This document shows positions 22,768-33,496 of a DNA stretch of 64,000 nt, piece after piece. The stretch spans positions 2,356,001-2,420,000 of the forward strand of contig OY282430.1 in NCBI GenBank assembly GCA_958296025.1. Reading direction: 5' to 3'. The notes under the pieces were generated by a model. That model searched no databases. It was not told the origin of the DNA and was given only the letters and a program-made list of their open reading frames with translations. Each line of letters starts with the position of its first letter. The first letter of the stretch is position 1. Origin of the DNA: an uncultured Pseudomonadales bacterium. GTDB lineage: Bacteria; Pseudomonadota; Gammaproteobacteria; Pseudomonadales; Azotimanducaceae. The translations under genes were made by a program, and so were the position numbers.

Positions 22768-25620
22768 TCAGAATCCGTAGCGCATTTTCAGATAGTATTG
22801 CCCGCCGCTCATGCCGAAGGGGGCGGTGGTGGGGTACTTGGAGCCCAGCACAGCGGCGTAGGGGTTGCGCTCCGGGAAGTTATTGAAAAGGTTGGCGGCG
22901 CCGACGACCAGCTCCCAATCCACGCCAACGGCGTAGGCCACCTCCAAATCCACGGTGATTTCGCCGCCAGCGTCTATCCAGCGGTTGCCGTCGTTGGCAT
23001 GCGCCTCGCTGTAACCGCCGTGGAAGTTGAGGCGGCCCAAAAAGCGCCAGTTGCCCATGTAGTGGCGTAGGTTGACGTTGCCCTTCCAGTTGGGCAGGTT
23101 CTCCTCCAGTTGCCGCCGGCGGGTGGCGCCCAAGCCGCCCAAGCGGGTGACCTTGGTGTCCGTGTAATTGACCGAGACAGTTAGGTCGCTGCCCCCGAAG
23201 AAGGCCGGCAGCGGCAGGGTGGCGACGAGGTCCAAGCCTTGGGTCTTGGTGTCAAAATCGTTGGTGAAGAAGGCCACGGAGACGAGGTCCTCGGCGCCGG
23301 CGAAATCCGCGCTGTTGAGGATTCCGGCGGTGTTCAGGGTGTTCAGTATCTTGCTGGTTTCGCCATCGGCGGCGTTGACGGCACCGTCGCCGTTGGCGTC
23401 CTGCACGATCGCCATGTCCGCCAAGGAAAGGCCGTTCCTTTGTCCCGCGCCCACCAGCAGGCTGCGGAAGTCCTGCTGTTCGGAGATGGCGATCCGGTCA
23501 TCGACCTTGATGTTGAAGTAGTCCACCGTGAGCTCCAGCTCGCCGAAGGCGAAGGCGGCGCCGATGGAGAAGTTGCGCGCCGTCTCCGCATCCAGGGTGA
23601 ACCGGCCGCCAAGTTCGTTGTTCACGAACTGCCCGGCGGCGCTGCTGAGGGGCAAGGTGGCCTCCTCGGTGATGACGTCCCCGGCGAAGGCGGTGGAAAC
23701 GTTGGTGATGTTGGCCTGCCCGGCAGTGGGGGCGCGGAAGCCCGTGGAGTAGGCGCTGCGAATGCTCAAGCCGTCGTTCACCCAGTAAAGGCCAGCCACC
23801 TTGGTGTTCAGGGTGCTGCCAAAGCTGCTGTAGTCCTCCCAACGCAGAGCGGCCTGCAGGATGACGCCTTCAAGCAACTCCGCCTCCCACTCCGTATAGA
23901 GGGCGATGTTTTCCTCAACGCTGGAACTGCTTTGGGTGAAGCCGCCAAAGCCGTTGGAGCTGGAAGCGAAGCCCTGCCCTCTCGGAAAGGCCGGCGAAGG
24001 CGCGGACAGCGGCCCCAAGACGCGGGAGGCCAAGTCCCCAGCGGTGACGTCGAACTGCTCCTCCCGGTACTCGAAGCCGGCGGCCAGATGGAGGGGCGAG
24101 GCAAAGGCGTCCAGCGGCACTTCGTAGGACAGGTCGAGATTGAAGTTGTGGTCGGTCTGCTCGTAGATGCCCGGCGCAAACTCGGTGGGAGTGTTCGGCC
24201 CCAAGCTGGGATTAATCGTGTTCTTGATGAAGTAGTCGATCTGGTTGTAGCCGTAGGCGTAGCTTAGGTCATAACCCAAACCGTTGCCGAAGCCCAACTC
24301 CCCGCGCAGGCCGAACACCGCGGACTTGTCCGTGCTGACGCCGCCGAAACGGGGTACGAAGCCGCCGGGGAACAGCTCCAGGAAGGTGAAGCAGTTGGGG
24401 TCCGCGCTGACCGCGCTCAGCATGGTCGGGTCCGGCAGCAGACCGCCGGCACTGGTGAGCGGAACGCCGGCCGGGCAGTCGCCGCGGCTGTCCCCGGACA
24501 GGTCCGCCACCCGAATCGAAGGCACGGCTGTTGCAATGACGGCACCGGTGACGCTGTCCCGAATCATGCCGTCCGCACCCACCGAGGCGGCGTTGCCGGT
24601 GGCCGGGTTGACCTGCACGCCATCGTAGATGCGGCGGTTGTCTCGGCCCGTGGGATGACGGAAGAAAAAGCCGCCCTCCACAGTGCGTTCGGCGATGTTG
24701 CCGAAGGCGTAGGCGGACAGCTGGGCGTTGAAGTCATAGCCGGCGTTGATGAACAGCTTGATGCTGTCCCGAACCTCCGGCTGGCCCCAAATCTGCGTGA
24801 CGTCCGTGGTGATGCCGTTGACGCCTATGTCCGCCACCTGAGTGTAGCCGGCGGCGATCAAGGCCGCCGCGTCCTGGCGCTGCACGGAGCGGATGGTGTC
24901 CTCCGTTTCCCCGTACTCGGCGGATATGTTGAAGAAGCCGTGTTCCCCCAACGGCAGGCCGACATTGCCGGCGAGCTGGTAATTATCCCCGTCCCCTTGG
25001 TAGGTGGAACCGTACTTGGCCTCAAATGAAGCCCCTTCCGGGTCGTCCTTCAGCACGAAGTTGATGACGCCGGCAATGGCGTCGGAGCCGTATTGGGAGG
25101 CGGCGCCATCGCGCAGCACCTCCACCTGCTTGAGGCCGATGGCCGGAAAGACGCCGATGTCCGGGCCGTGGGCACCGTCCGCCAAGCCGCCGCCGAGAAA
25201 GGTGATGACCGCGGCCCGATGGCGGCGCTTGCCGTTCAGCAGCACCAACGTCTGGTCCGGGGACAGACCGCGTAGGTTGGCCGGGCGCACCACGGTGCCA
25301 CCATCCGAAATGGGTTGGGTGTTGACGTTGTAGGAGGGCACCATGATGCGGAACAGGTCGGAGAGGTCGGAGGTGGCCTGGTCCGAAAAGTCCTCGCCGC
25401 CCACCACATCGACAGGCGCCGGCGTGTCCGCCGCCGACCGAGCCGCCCGCCGAGAGCCGATGGCGACGACCTCTTCAATGATGCCGGAGTGGTCGTACGC
25501 CCCCCGGCCTTGGGCTTCCTGCTGCGCCAAGGCCGGCGAACCCAAGGCCGTGCCGACGGTCAGGACCGCCGCGGCCGTGATGTGCTTGCTTCGAGCCACG
25601 GCCTTGGCATCGACCGGCAC
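22768..25620 (-). CDS. TonB-dependent outer-membrane receptor 1
   Basis: 950 residues. There is an N-terminal signal peptide (cleavage near ALAQQEAQG). A plug domain follows (SDLFRIMVPSYNVNTQPISDGG, LRGLSPDQTLVLLNGKRRH, QVEVLRDGAASQYGSDAIAGVINFVLK), and then a 22-strand-type barrel ends in an aromatic terminus (YYLKMRYGF), the BAM recognition signal. It imports an unknown scarce substrate with TonB energy. The start is a GTG located 4 bp after the stop of the second receptor gene upstream, so translation is probably coupled. Plug motifs are shared with that neighbour, suggesting tandem duplication and divergence. No siderophore or vitamin-B12 genes are adjacent to name the ligand. Confidence 0.92.
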   Translation of the reverse strand: MPVDAKAVARSKHITAAAVLTVGTALGSPALAQQEAQGRGAYDHSGIIEEVVAIGSRRAARSAADTPAPVDVVGGEDFSDQATSDLSDLFRIMVPSYNVNTQPISDGGTVVRPANLRGLSPDQTLVLLNGKRRHRAAVITFLGGGLADGAHGPDIGVFPAIGLKQVEVLRDGAASQYGSDAIAGVINFVLKDDPEGASFEAKYGSTYQGDGDNYQLAGNVGLPLGEHGFFNISAEYGETEDTIRSVQRQDAAALIAAGYTQVADIGVNGITTDVTQIWGQPEVRDSIKLFINAGYDFNAQLSAYAFGNIAERTVEGGFFFRHPTGRDNRRIYDGVQVNPATGNAASVGADGMIRDSVTGAVIATAVPSIRVADLSGDSRGDCPAGVPLTSAGGLLPDPTMLSAVSADPNCFTFLELFPGGFVPRFGGVSTDKSAVFGLRGELGFGNGLGYDLSYAYGYNQIDYFIKNTINPSLGPNTPTEFAPGIYEQTDHNFNLDLSYEVPLDAFASPLHLAAGFEYREEQFDVTAGDLASRVLGPLSAPSPAFPRGQGFASSSNGFGGFTQSSSSVEENIALYTEWEAELLEGVILQAALRWEDYSSFGSTLNTKVAGLYWVNDGLSIRSAYSTGFRAPTAGQANITNVSTAFAGDVITEEATLPLSSAAGQFVNNELGGRFTLDAETARNFSIGAAFAFGELELTVDYFNIKVDDRIAISEQQDFRSLLVGAGQRNGLSLADMAIVQDANGDGAVNAADGETSKILNTLNTAGILNSADFAGAEDLVSVAFFTNDFDTKTQGLDLVATLPLPAFFGGSDLTVSVNYTDTKVTRLGGLGATRRRQLEENLPNWKGNVNLRHYMGNWRFLGRLNFHGGYSEAHANDGNRWIDAGGEITVDLEVAYAVGVDWELVVGAANLFNNFPERNPYAAVLGSKYPTTAPFGMSGGQYYLKMRYGF

Positions 25621-25624
25621 GGGG

Positions 25625-28195
<2,571 letters not shown>

Positions 28196-28432
28196 GGAGC
28201 TCTCCAATCCAGTGGAGGCGGCATCCTAACATAGCCTTGTTCACCGCCAACAACTGCGGTCGCTGGTTTCTTAATCCCCTGATGGGGAATCGTTGGGAAG
28301 GGCGGACCAAACCGCCAACAAACGCCCGCAAACGCCACCCGCTAAATCGTAGATGGGGAATCAGGGCCGCTGGTTGACATGGGGTGGGGAAAGCTGTTCA
28401 CTAGATGAAACTCAGGATGTGGGGGCGGTCGC

Positions 28433-29737
28433 ATGGAAGGGAATAGCTGGTTCGGTCGCGTTTTGGCCCTGCCGCTGCACTGGCAGATCGCCATAGCCTT
28501 GGCGCTGGCGGTGCTGGTCGCCTTGCCTGCGGATGCGCAAACCACTCTGTTCGGGGCGTCCCTGGTGGGCGTGCTGAGCTTCTTTGGGGATCTGTTTCTC
28601 AACGCGCTGAAGATGATCGTGGTGCCGCTGATCCTGGCATCGATCATCGTCGGCGTACGCAACATGGCCGGGCAGGAAGCCTTTGGCCGAGTGGGCGGCA
28701 AGACCTTGGGCTTCTATGTGGCCACCGGGTTCGGCGCCATCCTCACCGGCCTGATCCTGGTCAACTTGGTGGGCCCAGGCGAAGGCACCTCCGGGGAGGC
28801 CATGCGCAGCGCCCTGCCCGACGCCGGCGAAGCCTTGGACAAGGTGGAGGGACGCAGCGCCGCAGACCTCGTCGGCATCATTTCCAGGGCGGTGCCGCCC
28901 AACATTCTGGAGGCGGCGCTGGAAACCCAGCTATTGGCGTTGATCTTTGTCGGCGTGGTGTTCGGCTACTTCATGTCGCGCATGAGCGGCCCGCCGGCGG
29001 AGGCCCTGCAAAACTTCTGGCAGGGCGTGCATGACGTGATGATCATGATCACCATGTGGATCATGCGCTTCGCCCCCATCGGGGTGTTCGCGCTGGTCGG
29101 CAAGACCTTGATCGTCTCCGGGTTTGCGGTGCTTGGCTCCCTGCTGCTGTTCGTGGTGACCGTGGCGGCGGCGCTGGCCGTCCACTTCTTCCTTTGGCTG
29201 CCGCTGCTGCTGCGCATGGTCGGCGGCATCCGCCCCTACGCCTACTACGGCAAGATATTGCCGGCGCAGTTAACCGCCTTCTCCACCGCCTCCTCATCCG
29301 CCACTTTGCCGGTGACCATCAACAGCGCCGAGCAGGCCGGCATCCCCAAACGCATCACCAGCTTCGTGCTGCCTTTGGGCGCCACGGTGAACATGGACGG
29401 CACCGCCCTGTACGAGTGTGTGGTGGTCATCTTCATCGCCCAAGCGCTCGGCATCGATCTGACCTTTATGCAACAGTTCCTAGTGGTGCTGCTGGCCCTG
29501 CTGACCTCCATCGGCGTGGCCGGCATTCCCGCCGCCAGCTTGGTGGCCATCACCCTGATCCTGACCGCCGTGGGGTTGCCGGTGGAGGGCGTGGCCTTGG
29601 TGCTGGCCGTGGACCGCCTGCTGGACATGTGCCGCACCGCAGTGAACGTGACCAGCGACCTGACCGTGACGGCGCTGGTCGCCAGCAGCGAGGGGGAGAA
29701 GCTGCCGGACGCCTATGGCAACGAAGACGAGGCTTGA
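28433..29737 (+). CDS. Dicarboxylate/amino-acid:cation symporter (DAACS family)
   Basis: 434 residues with the eight-helix plus two-hairpin fold of GltP/DctA carriers, which take up glutamate, aspartate or C4-dicarboxylates with protons or sodium. Diagnostic parts are LKMIVVPLILASIIVG (helix 2), the serine-rich hairpin FSTASSSATLPVT, the TM7 motif PLGATVNMDGTALYE, the second hairpin GVAGIPAASLVA, and the TM8 substrate residues in DRLLDMCRTAVNVTSD. These place it in the family with confidence; the substrate cannot be read from sequence. It is divergent from the receptor operon, which suggests joint regulation of uptake. Confidence 0.92.
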   Translation: MEGNSWFGRVLALPLHWQIAIALALAVLVALPADAQTTLFGASLVGVLSFFGDLFLNALKMIVVPLILASIIVGVRNMAGQEAFGRVGGKTLGFYVATGFGAILTGLILVNLVGPGEGTSGEAMRSALPDAGEALDKVEGRSAADLVGIISRAVPPNILEAALETQLLALIFVGVVFGYFMSRMSGPPAEALQNFWQGVHDVMIMITMWIMRFAPIGVFALVGKTLIVSGFAVLGSLLLFVVTVAAALAVHFFLWLPLLLRMVGGIRPYAYYGKILPAQLTAFSTASSSATLPVTINSAEQAGIPKRITSFVLPLGATVNMDGTALYECVVVIFIAQALGIDLTFMQQFLVVLLALLTSIGVAGIPAASLVAITLILTAVGLPVEGVALVLAVDRLLDMCRTAVNVTSDLTVTALVASSEGEKLPDAYGNEDEA

Positions 29738-29828
29738 GGCGGCGCGGTTCTTGCGTGGGCGCCGGCTGAAAACCGGCAATGTCTAGATTCATTCACTTTT
29801 GGCGCTCGCCGCACAGGACGGGGAGCGG

Positions 29829-30398
29829 ATGAGGAAACGCCCATTCAAGCGAACCCAATTTGCGCTCGGCACCGTCGTGGCGGTGGTGGCGGTTGGCGTT
29901 GCAGCCGAGGGGATCTCCTACCGCCACGCAGCCGACATGCTGTATCTCGTGATGTCCTCGGACCGGGCGGTCTATGCGCAAAAGGTGGTCCAGCGCCTCA
30001 CCAGGGACGAGAGGATTCTTACCGCCTCCGAGCACTTCAAGGACGACTCGGCGCTGCCGTTGCCAGCGCAGATGTTCCGTTTCGGCGCGGAGTTGGTGGC
30101 GGACGAGACCGATGACTTTTCCTATTCCCTGCTTTCCCTGCATCCGATCAACAAAAAGAACGGTCCCGGAACGGCGCTGGAAAGGGAGGGCCTCCAATAT
30201 GTGGCCGACAATCCCGGAGAGAACTTCTACGGGGAGGAGGAGCTTGGCGGCCTGCGTTATTTCGCCGCCGTGTATCCCGATGTCGCCGTCGCCGAAGCCT
30301 GCGTTGGCTGCCACAACAACCACAAGGATTCCCCGCGCACCGACGCCAAGCTCGGCGACGTGATGGGCGGCGTCCTTATCCGCATCCCGATGGACTGA
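29829..30398 (+). CDS. DUF3365 (Tll0287-like) c-type haem protein
   Basis: 189 residues. An N-terminal membrane segment (FALGTVVAVVAVGVAAEGIS) anchors a periplasmic domain. The domain matches DUF3365/Tll0287-like proteins: YSLLSLHPINKKNGPGTALEREGLQYVADNP, then a single CVGCH haem site in EACVGCHNNHKDSP and the closing GDVMGGVLIRIPM. Such domains act as haem-based redox or gas sensors or electron carriers, usually in larger signalling proteins; here it stands alone. I chose the ATG at 29829 with GGGAGCGG before it. It is the second periplasmic haem gene in the window but is not adjacent to the multihaem locus. Confidence 0.83.
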   Translation: MRKRPFKRTQFALGTVVAVVAVGVAAEGISYRHAADMLYLVMSSDRAVYAQKVVQRLTRDERILTASEHFKDDSALPLPAQMFRFGAELVADETDDFSYSLLSLHPINKKNGPGTALEREGLQYVADNPGENFYGEEELGGLRYFAAVYPDVAVAEACVGCHNNHKDSPRTDAKLGDVMGGVLIRIPMD

Positions 30399-30458
30399 CA
30401 GGGGTTAAAGGCGCCAACACAGTCGCGCAGCGAAAAGGCAGCGGATCATCGCACGTAT

Positions 30459-30471
30459 CGGGACAGGACAC
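30459..30471 (-). repeat. Single left end of the MITE-like element
   Basis: CGGGACAGGACAC followed by TAGG, identical to the outermost 13 bp of the left end of the 161-bp element; the homology stops after that. Its last base overlaps the stop codon of the aldolase gene. Confidence 0.5.
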
Positions 30472-31361
30472 TAGGTGGTCGATGCCTCGAAAATGCTGCC
30501 GATGGATGCGTCCAACAGGCTGCTGAACTCGTCGTCGTTCTGCTGACGCTGCAACCCTTCCGTCAGGGCGCGGGAGAAGCTGGCGGTCATGCCGTTTTGC
30601 CGGCGCAGGCGGGCGTTGGACTCCTCGCGGCTGTAGCCGCCAGACAGGGCGGCCACCCGCAACACCTGAGGATGGGCGATGCAGTCCGCGTAGAAGTTGT
30701 CCGCCTCCGGCAGGGTCAGCTTCAATATGACCTGATTGCCGTTCAAGGCGTCCAGCTCCCTGAGCATGGCGGCCTTGAGCAAGGCTTCAGCCTGGGCCTT
30801 CTCCGCACAATGAATGTCCACCTCCGGTTCCACGATCGGGGTTAGTCCCTGCGCAAGAATGCGCCTAGCGGTCTCAAACTGCTGCGCCACCAAGGCGTTG
30901 ACGCCGACCGCATTAGCCTGCTTGATCACGGAGCGCATCTTGGTGCCGAACACGCCCTTGGCCTTGCCTTGCGCCAGCAGGTCCTCAAGGGCCGGCATCG
31001 GCTTCATCAGCTGTACGCCATCGCGCTCCTCGGCCAGCCCCTTATCGACCTTCAGGAAGGGCACCACCTGCTTCGCCTCCCACAGATAGGCCGCCGCGCC
31101 ACGCCCCTCCACCTGCCGGTTCAGGGTGTTCTCAAACAGGATGGCGCCGAGAATGCGCTGGCCGCTGAAGGCCGGGCTGGTCATGATGCGGGTGCGCATG
31201 GCATGCACTAGGTCAAACATCTCCGCCTCGCTGGACCAAGCGTTCTCCGCCACGCCGTACAGGCGCAGCGCCTTTGGGGTGCTGCCGCCGCTCTGGTCGA
31301 GGGCGGCGATGAAGCCGGGACGGGTGTGGATGATTTCATGTTGCTGGGCAGCTAGGCTCAC
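30471..31361 (-). CDS. Class I fructose-bisphosphate aldolase
   Basis: 296 residues. It cleaves fructose 1,6-bisphosphate to triose phosphates through a Schiff base. The start HTRPGFIAALDQSGGSTPKALRLYG is typical of the bacterial class I family. Further motifs are ILFENTLNRQVEG, VPFLKVDKGLAEE, TPIVEPEVDIHC and NQVILKLTLPE, whose Lys is the likely Schiff-base residue. I chose the GTG at 31361 because GGAGG lies 6 bp upstream and family members begin near there; an in-frame ATG 69 bp earlier lacks a site and would add a non-homologous leader. The stop codon TAG sits in the CCTAGTGTCC of an inverted-repeat end. Confidence 0.88.
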   Translation of the reverse strand: MSLAAQQHEIIHTRPGFIAALDQSGGSTPKALRLYGVAENAWSSEAEMFDLVHAMRTRIMTSPAFSGQRILGAILFENTLNRQVEGRGAAAYLWEAKQVVPFLKVDKGLAEERDGVQLMKPMPALEDLLAQGKAKGVFGTKMRSVIKQANAVGVNALVAQQFETARRILAQGLTPIVEPEVDIHCAEKAQAEALLKAAMLRELDALNGNQVILKLTLPEADNFYADCIAHPQVLRVAALSGGYSREESNARLRRQNGMTASFSRALTEGLQRQQNDDEFSSLLDASIGSIFEASTT

Positions 31362-31485
31362 GGCCGTCCTCCAAATTGCTGGGTTGAATGCAGGATGATA
31401 CCGGTGCGCCATCCCGCGGCTAGATGGCAAAATTCACCAAGCCCGACCTGACACTTTCCAATCCCCAGGGCAATCCGCGCCGCCT

Positions 31486-32079
31486 TTACCTTGGCGGCAG
31501 CCCGCGCCTGGCGCGCTCCGCGTTCATCCGCTCCTTGTCCACCGGCAGACGCTCGCCAAGCTCTTCCTCGGAGATGGCGCCGGCCATGTGCGCCTGGGCC
31601 TTCCTGCCGTTGTACATGATCTTCTTCACCGGCGTGATCGCCAGCATGACGCGCAGAGGCGAATCAAGCAGGCTGGTGAAGAACGCCTCCCCTTGCGGAT
31701 TGTTCGGGTTCAGTTTCTTGGCAAGGGCGGTGTAGAACCACTTCTTGGTCTGTTCGTCTTCAAAGAACTCCCCAGTGCCCTTGAAGGTAATGGCGCCGCT
31801 GGGCAAATCCGCCGAGGCACCGTCCGGGTAGCCCCGGCTGCTGACGTTCACGGAGACCCGGTTGTCCCGGCGGATGGCCACCGCCCGGTGTCGGTGGACG
31901 GCGAAGGTCAGCCAGATCTTGCCCTCGTGCCAGAGGAAGGCGTGGGTGACCCCCACTGGCCAGCCATCCTTGGTGGACCACATCAGAACGCACTCGTTGG
32001 AGTTGTTCATCAGCTGATCCACTTCCTCATCGGAGAACGGATAAATCGAAACGATTTCATGATCGTGGGTATGCGCCAT
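31486..32079 (-). CDS. Pyridoxamine-5'-phosphate-oxidase-like FMN protein
   Basis: 197 residues with the split-barrel flavin-binding fold: ECVLMWSTKDGWPVGVTHAFLWHEGKIWLTF, RHRAVAIRRDNRVSVNVSS, ITFKGTGEFFED. Such proteins act as F420- or FMN-dependent oxidoreductases, haem-degrading enzymes or pyridoxamine oxidases; this one lacks clear PLP-binding features, so the reaction is open. Two adjacent ATGs follow GGGAGGA; the second (32079) has the better spacing. Single gene, on the same strand as the aldolase 124 bp downstream. Confidence 0.75.
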   Translation of the reverse strand: MAHTHDHEIVSIYPFSDEEVDQLMNNSNECVLMWSTKDGWPVGVTHAFLWHEGKIWLTFAVHRHRAVAIRRDNRVSVNVSSRGYPDGASADLPSGAITFKGTGEFFEDEQTKKWFYTALAKKLNPNNPQGEAFFTSLLDSPLRVMLAITPVKKIMYNGRKAQAHMAGAISEEELGERLPVDKERMNAERARRGLPPR

Positions 32080-32082
32080 CAT

Positions 32083-32358
32083 TCCTCCCGAATTGCTTCG
32101 CGCTGGTAGGGAATCCTCGCCCTCCCCCGCCGACGACTTGCCGGCTGGCGCGGGCGCCTAGCATAGTGGAAAGGGGGGCGAATGGCCAATATCAAACATC
32201 CATGCATCCCGTTCCAAGAGGACCATCCCATGCGGCAAGTTAACTTCCGCATGAGGGCCAGGCGCTTGGCGCTCATCGACCGGGCCGCCTTGAATGCGTG
32301 GAATTGCAACCCCGTCAAACGTTCGGTTAACCTTGCGCCGCAAAGCACTTGCCAACTG
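32083..32358. other. Intergenic stretch left of copy B
   Basis: With the element it makes a 450-bp gap between two genes read away from each other. An open frame crosses it on the plus strand but shows no homology I recognise and its codons do not resemble neighbours. It probably contains the promoter of the minus-strand FMN protein gene. Nothing else is seen. Confidence 0.3.
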
Positions 32359-32518
32359 GTGTCCTGTCGCGTAAATAAGTGTACTTTGGATGCGAGGGAT
32401 TTTGGCTCCTGGCAAGGCGCGAAAACGCCCTGTGGCAGGCTCCACACAAGGCGGAGCAACGCAGCCAAGAGTCTAAAGGACCCGCAGATGATGTGTGGTT
32501 ATTTGCGGGACAGGACAC
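32359..32518 (-). mobile_element. 160-bp MITE-like inverted-repeat element, copy B
   Basis: Reverse-oriented copy of the element at 8425-8585, about 90 percent identical by eye along its length, with matching 20-bp terminal inverted repeats (18 of 20 between its own ends) and the same central hairpin. Its left end faces the metallo-beta-lactamase-fold gene, 14 bp before that ATG, the same arrangement as copy A and the peptide transporter. No transposase and no clear target duplication. Confidence 0.8.
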
Positions 32519-32532
32519 TAGGGGAAAGCGGC

Positions 32533-33465
32533 ATGCGCAAAGTTGCTTTGGCCGGCCTGTTGGCCGCACTGGCCGGCAAGGTCCAAGCCCATGATCTCAT
32601 GAGCCTTGACGATGTCATGGCCGCCTTCGGCTGGGACTTCAAGGCCACCGAAATCGAGGCGCAGAAGGTCGCCGACGGCCTGCATGTCTTCTTCGGCATC
32701 GGCGGCAACATCGCCGTCAGCATCGGCGGGGACGGGGTGTTGATCGTCGATGATCAGTTTCCGCAGATGATGCCCAAAATCAAGGCGAAGATCGCCGAGC
32801 TCGGCGGTGGCAACATCGACTTCGCGGTGAACACCCACTGGCACTTCGACCATGCCGAAGGCAACCTGGCCTTGGGGCCGGAGGGCAGCTGGCTGGTGGC
32901 GCAGGCCAACTCCCGGGCCATGATGGCCAAGGCCAACGTCATCAACCTAGTGGCCATGCGCTACGCCCAGCAGGCGTATCCGCAGGAGGCTTGGCCGGCC
33001 ATCACCTTCAACGACGCCATGCAGTTCCACTTCAACGACGAGCAGGTGGATCTGCTGCACTTCGGTCCAGCCCACACCACCGGCGACACGGCGGTCTTCT
33101 TCCGCGGCAGCAACGCCGTGCATTTGGGAGACGTGTTCAACAACGCCGGCTATCCATTCATCGACGCGGACAACGGCGGCACCCTGGACGGCATGATTCG
33201 CTTTTGCGCAGCGGTGCTGGCCGAAATTGACGAGAATGCGACGGTCATCCCCGGCCACGGCCCAGTGACGGACCGCCAAGCCTTGGCCGACTACATCGAC
33301 ATGCTGCAAACCGTGCGCGGACGCATCAGGTCCCTCATGGACGCTGGGGCGGACTTAGAAGCCGCACTGGCGGCCAAGCCCACCGCCGAGTTTGACGAAG
33401 CCTACGGAGACCCCGCCAACTTCATCAACCGCGCCTTCACCAGCCTAGGGAAGCAGGAGGAATAG
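32533..33465 (+). CDS. Secreted metallo-beta-lactamase-fold hydrolase
   Basis: 310 residues with a signal peptide (MRKVALAGLLAALAGKVQA). Zinc ligands are clear: NTHWHFDHAEGN (HxHxDH), the third His in FGPAHTTGDT, a ligand Asp in HLGDVFNNAGYPFID, and the final His in VIPGHGPVTD. This is the layout of periplasmic MBL-fold proteins related to subclass B3-like lactamases and quinoprotein-relay (SoxH-like) hydrolases. The substrate is unknown. The start chosen follows GGGGAAAG; the frame stays open through the repeat element upstream (MCGYLRDRTLG) but signal-peptide position argues for 32533. No partner gene is adjacent. Confidence 0.85.
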   Translation: MRKVALAGLLAALAGKVQAHDLMSLDDVMAAFGWDFKATEIEAQKVADGLHVFFGIGGNIAVSIGGDGVLIVDDQFPQMMPKIKAKIAELGGGNIDFAVNTHWHFDHAEGNLALGPEGSWLVAQANSRAMMAKANVINLVAMRYAQQAYPQEAWPAITFNDAMQFHFNDEQVDLLHFGPAHTTGDTAVFFRGSNAVHLGDVFNNAGYPFIDADNGGTLDGMIRFCAAVLAEIDENATVIPGHGPVTDRQALADYIDMLQTVRGRIRSLMDAGADLEAALAAKPTAEFDEAYGDPANFINRAFTSLGKQEE

Positions 33466-33496
33466 CCGCCAGTCTAAAGCCGCGACTGACGCGATG

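Noticed and set aside
29761-29777. GCCGG/CCGGC hairpin after the symporter gene
   Set aside because: Five-base stem with no T-run; too weak to call a terminator.
32182-32532. N-terminal extension of the metallo-beta-lactamase-fold gene through the element
   Set aside because: The extension would put the signal peptide about 117 residues inside the protein, and the extra residues are encoded by the repeat element.
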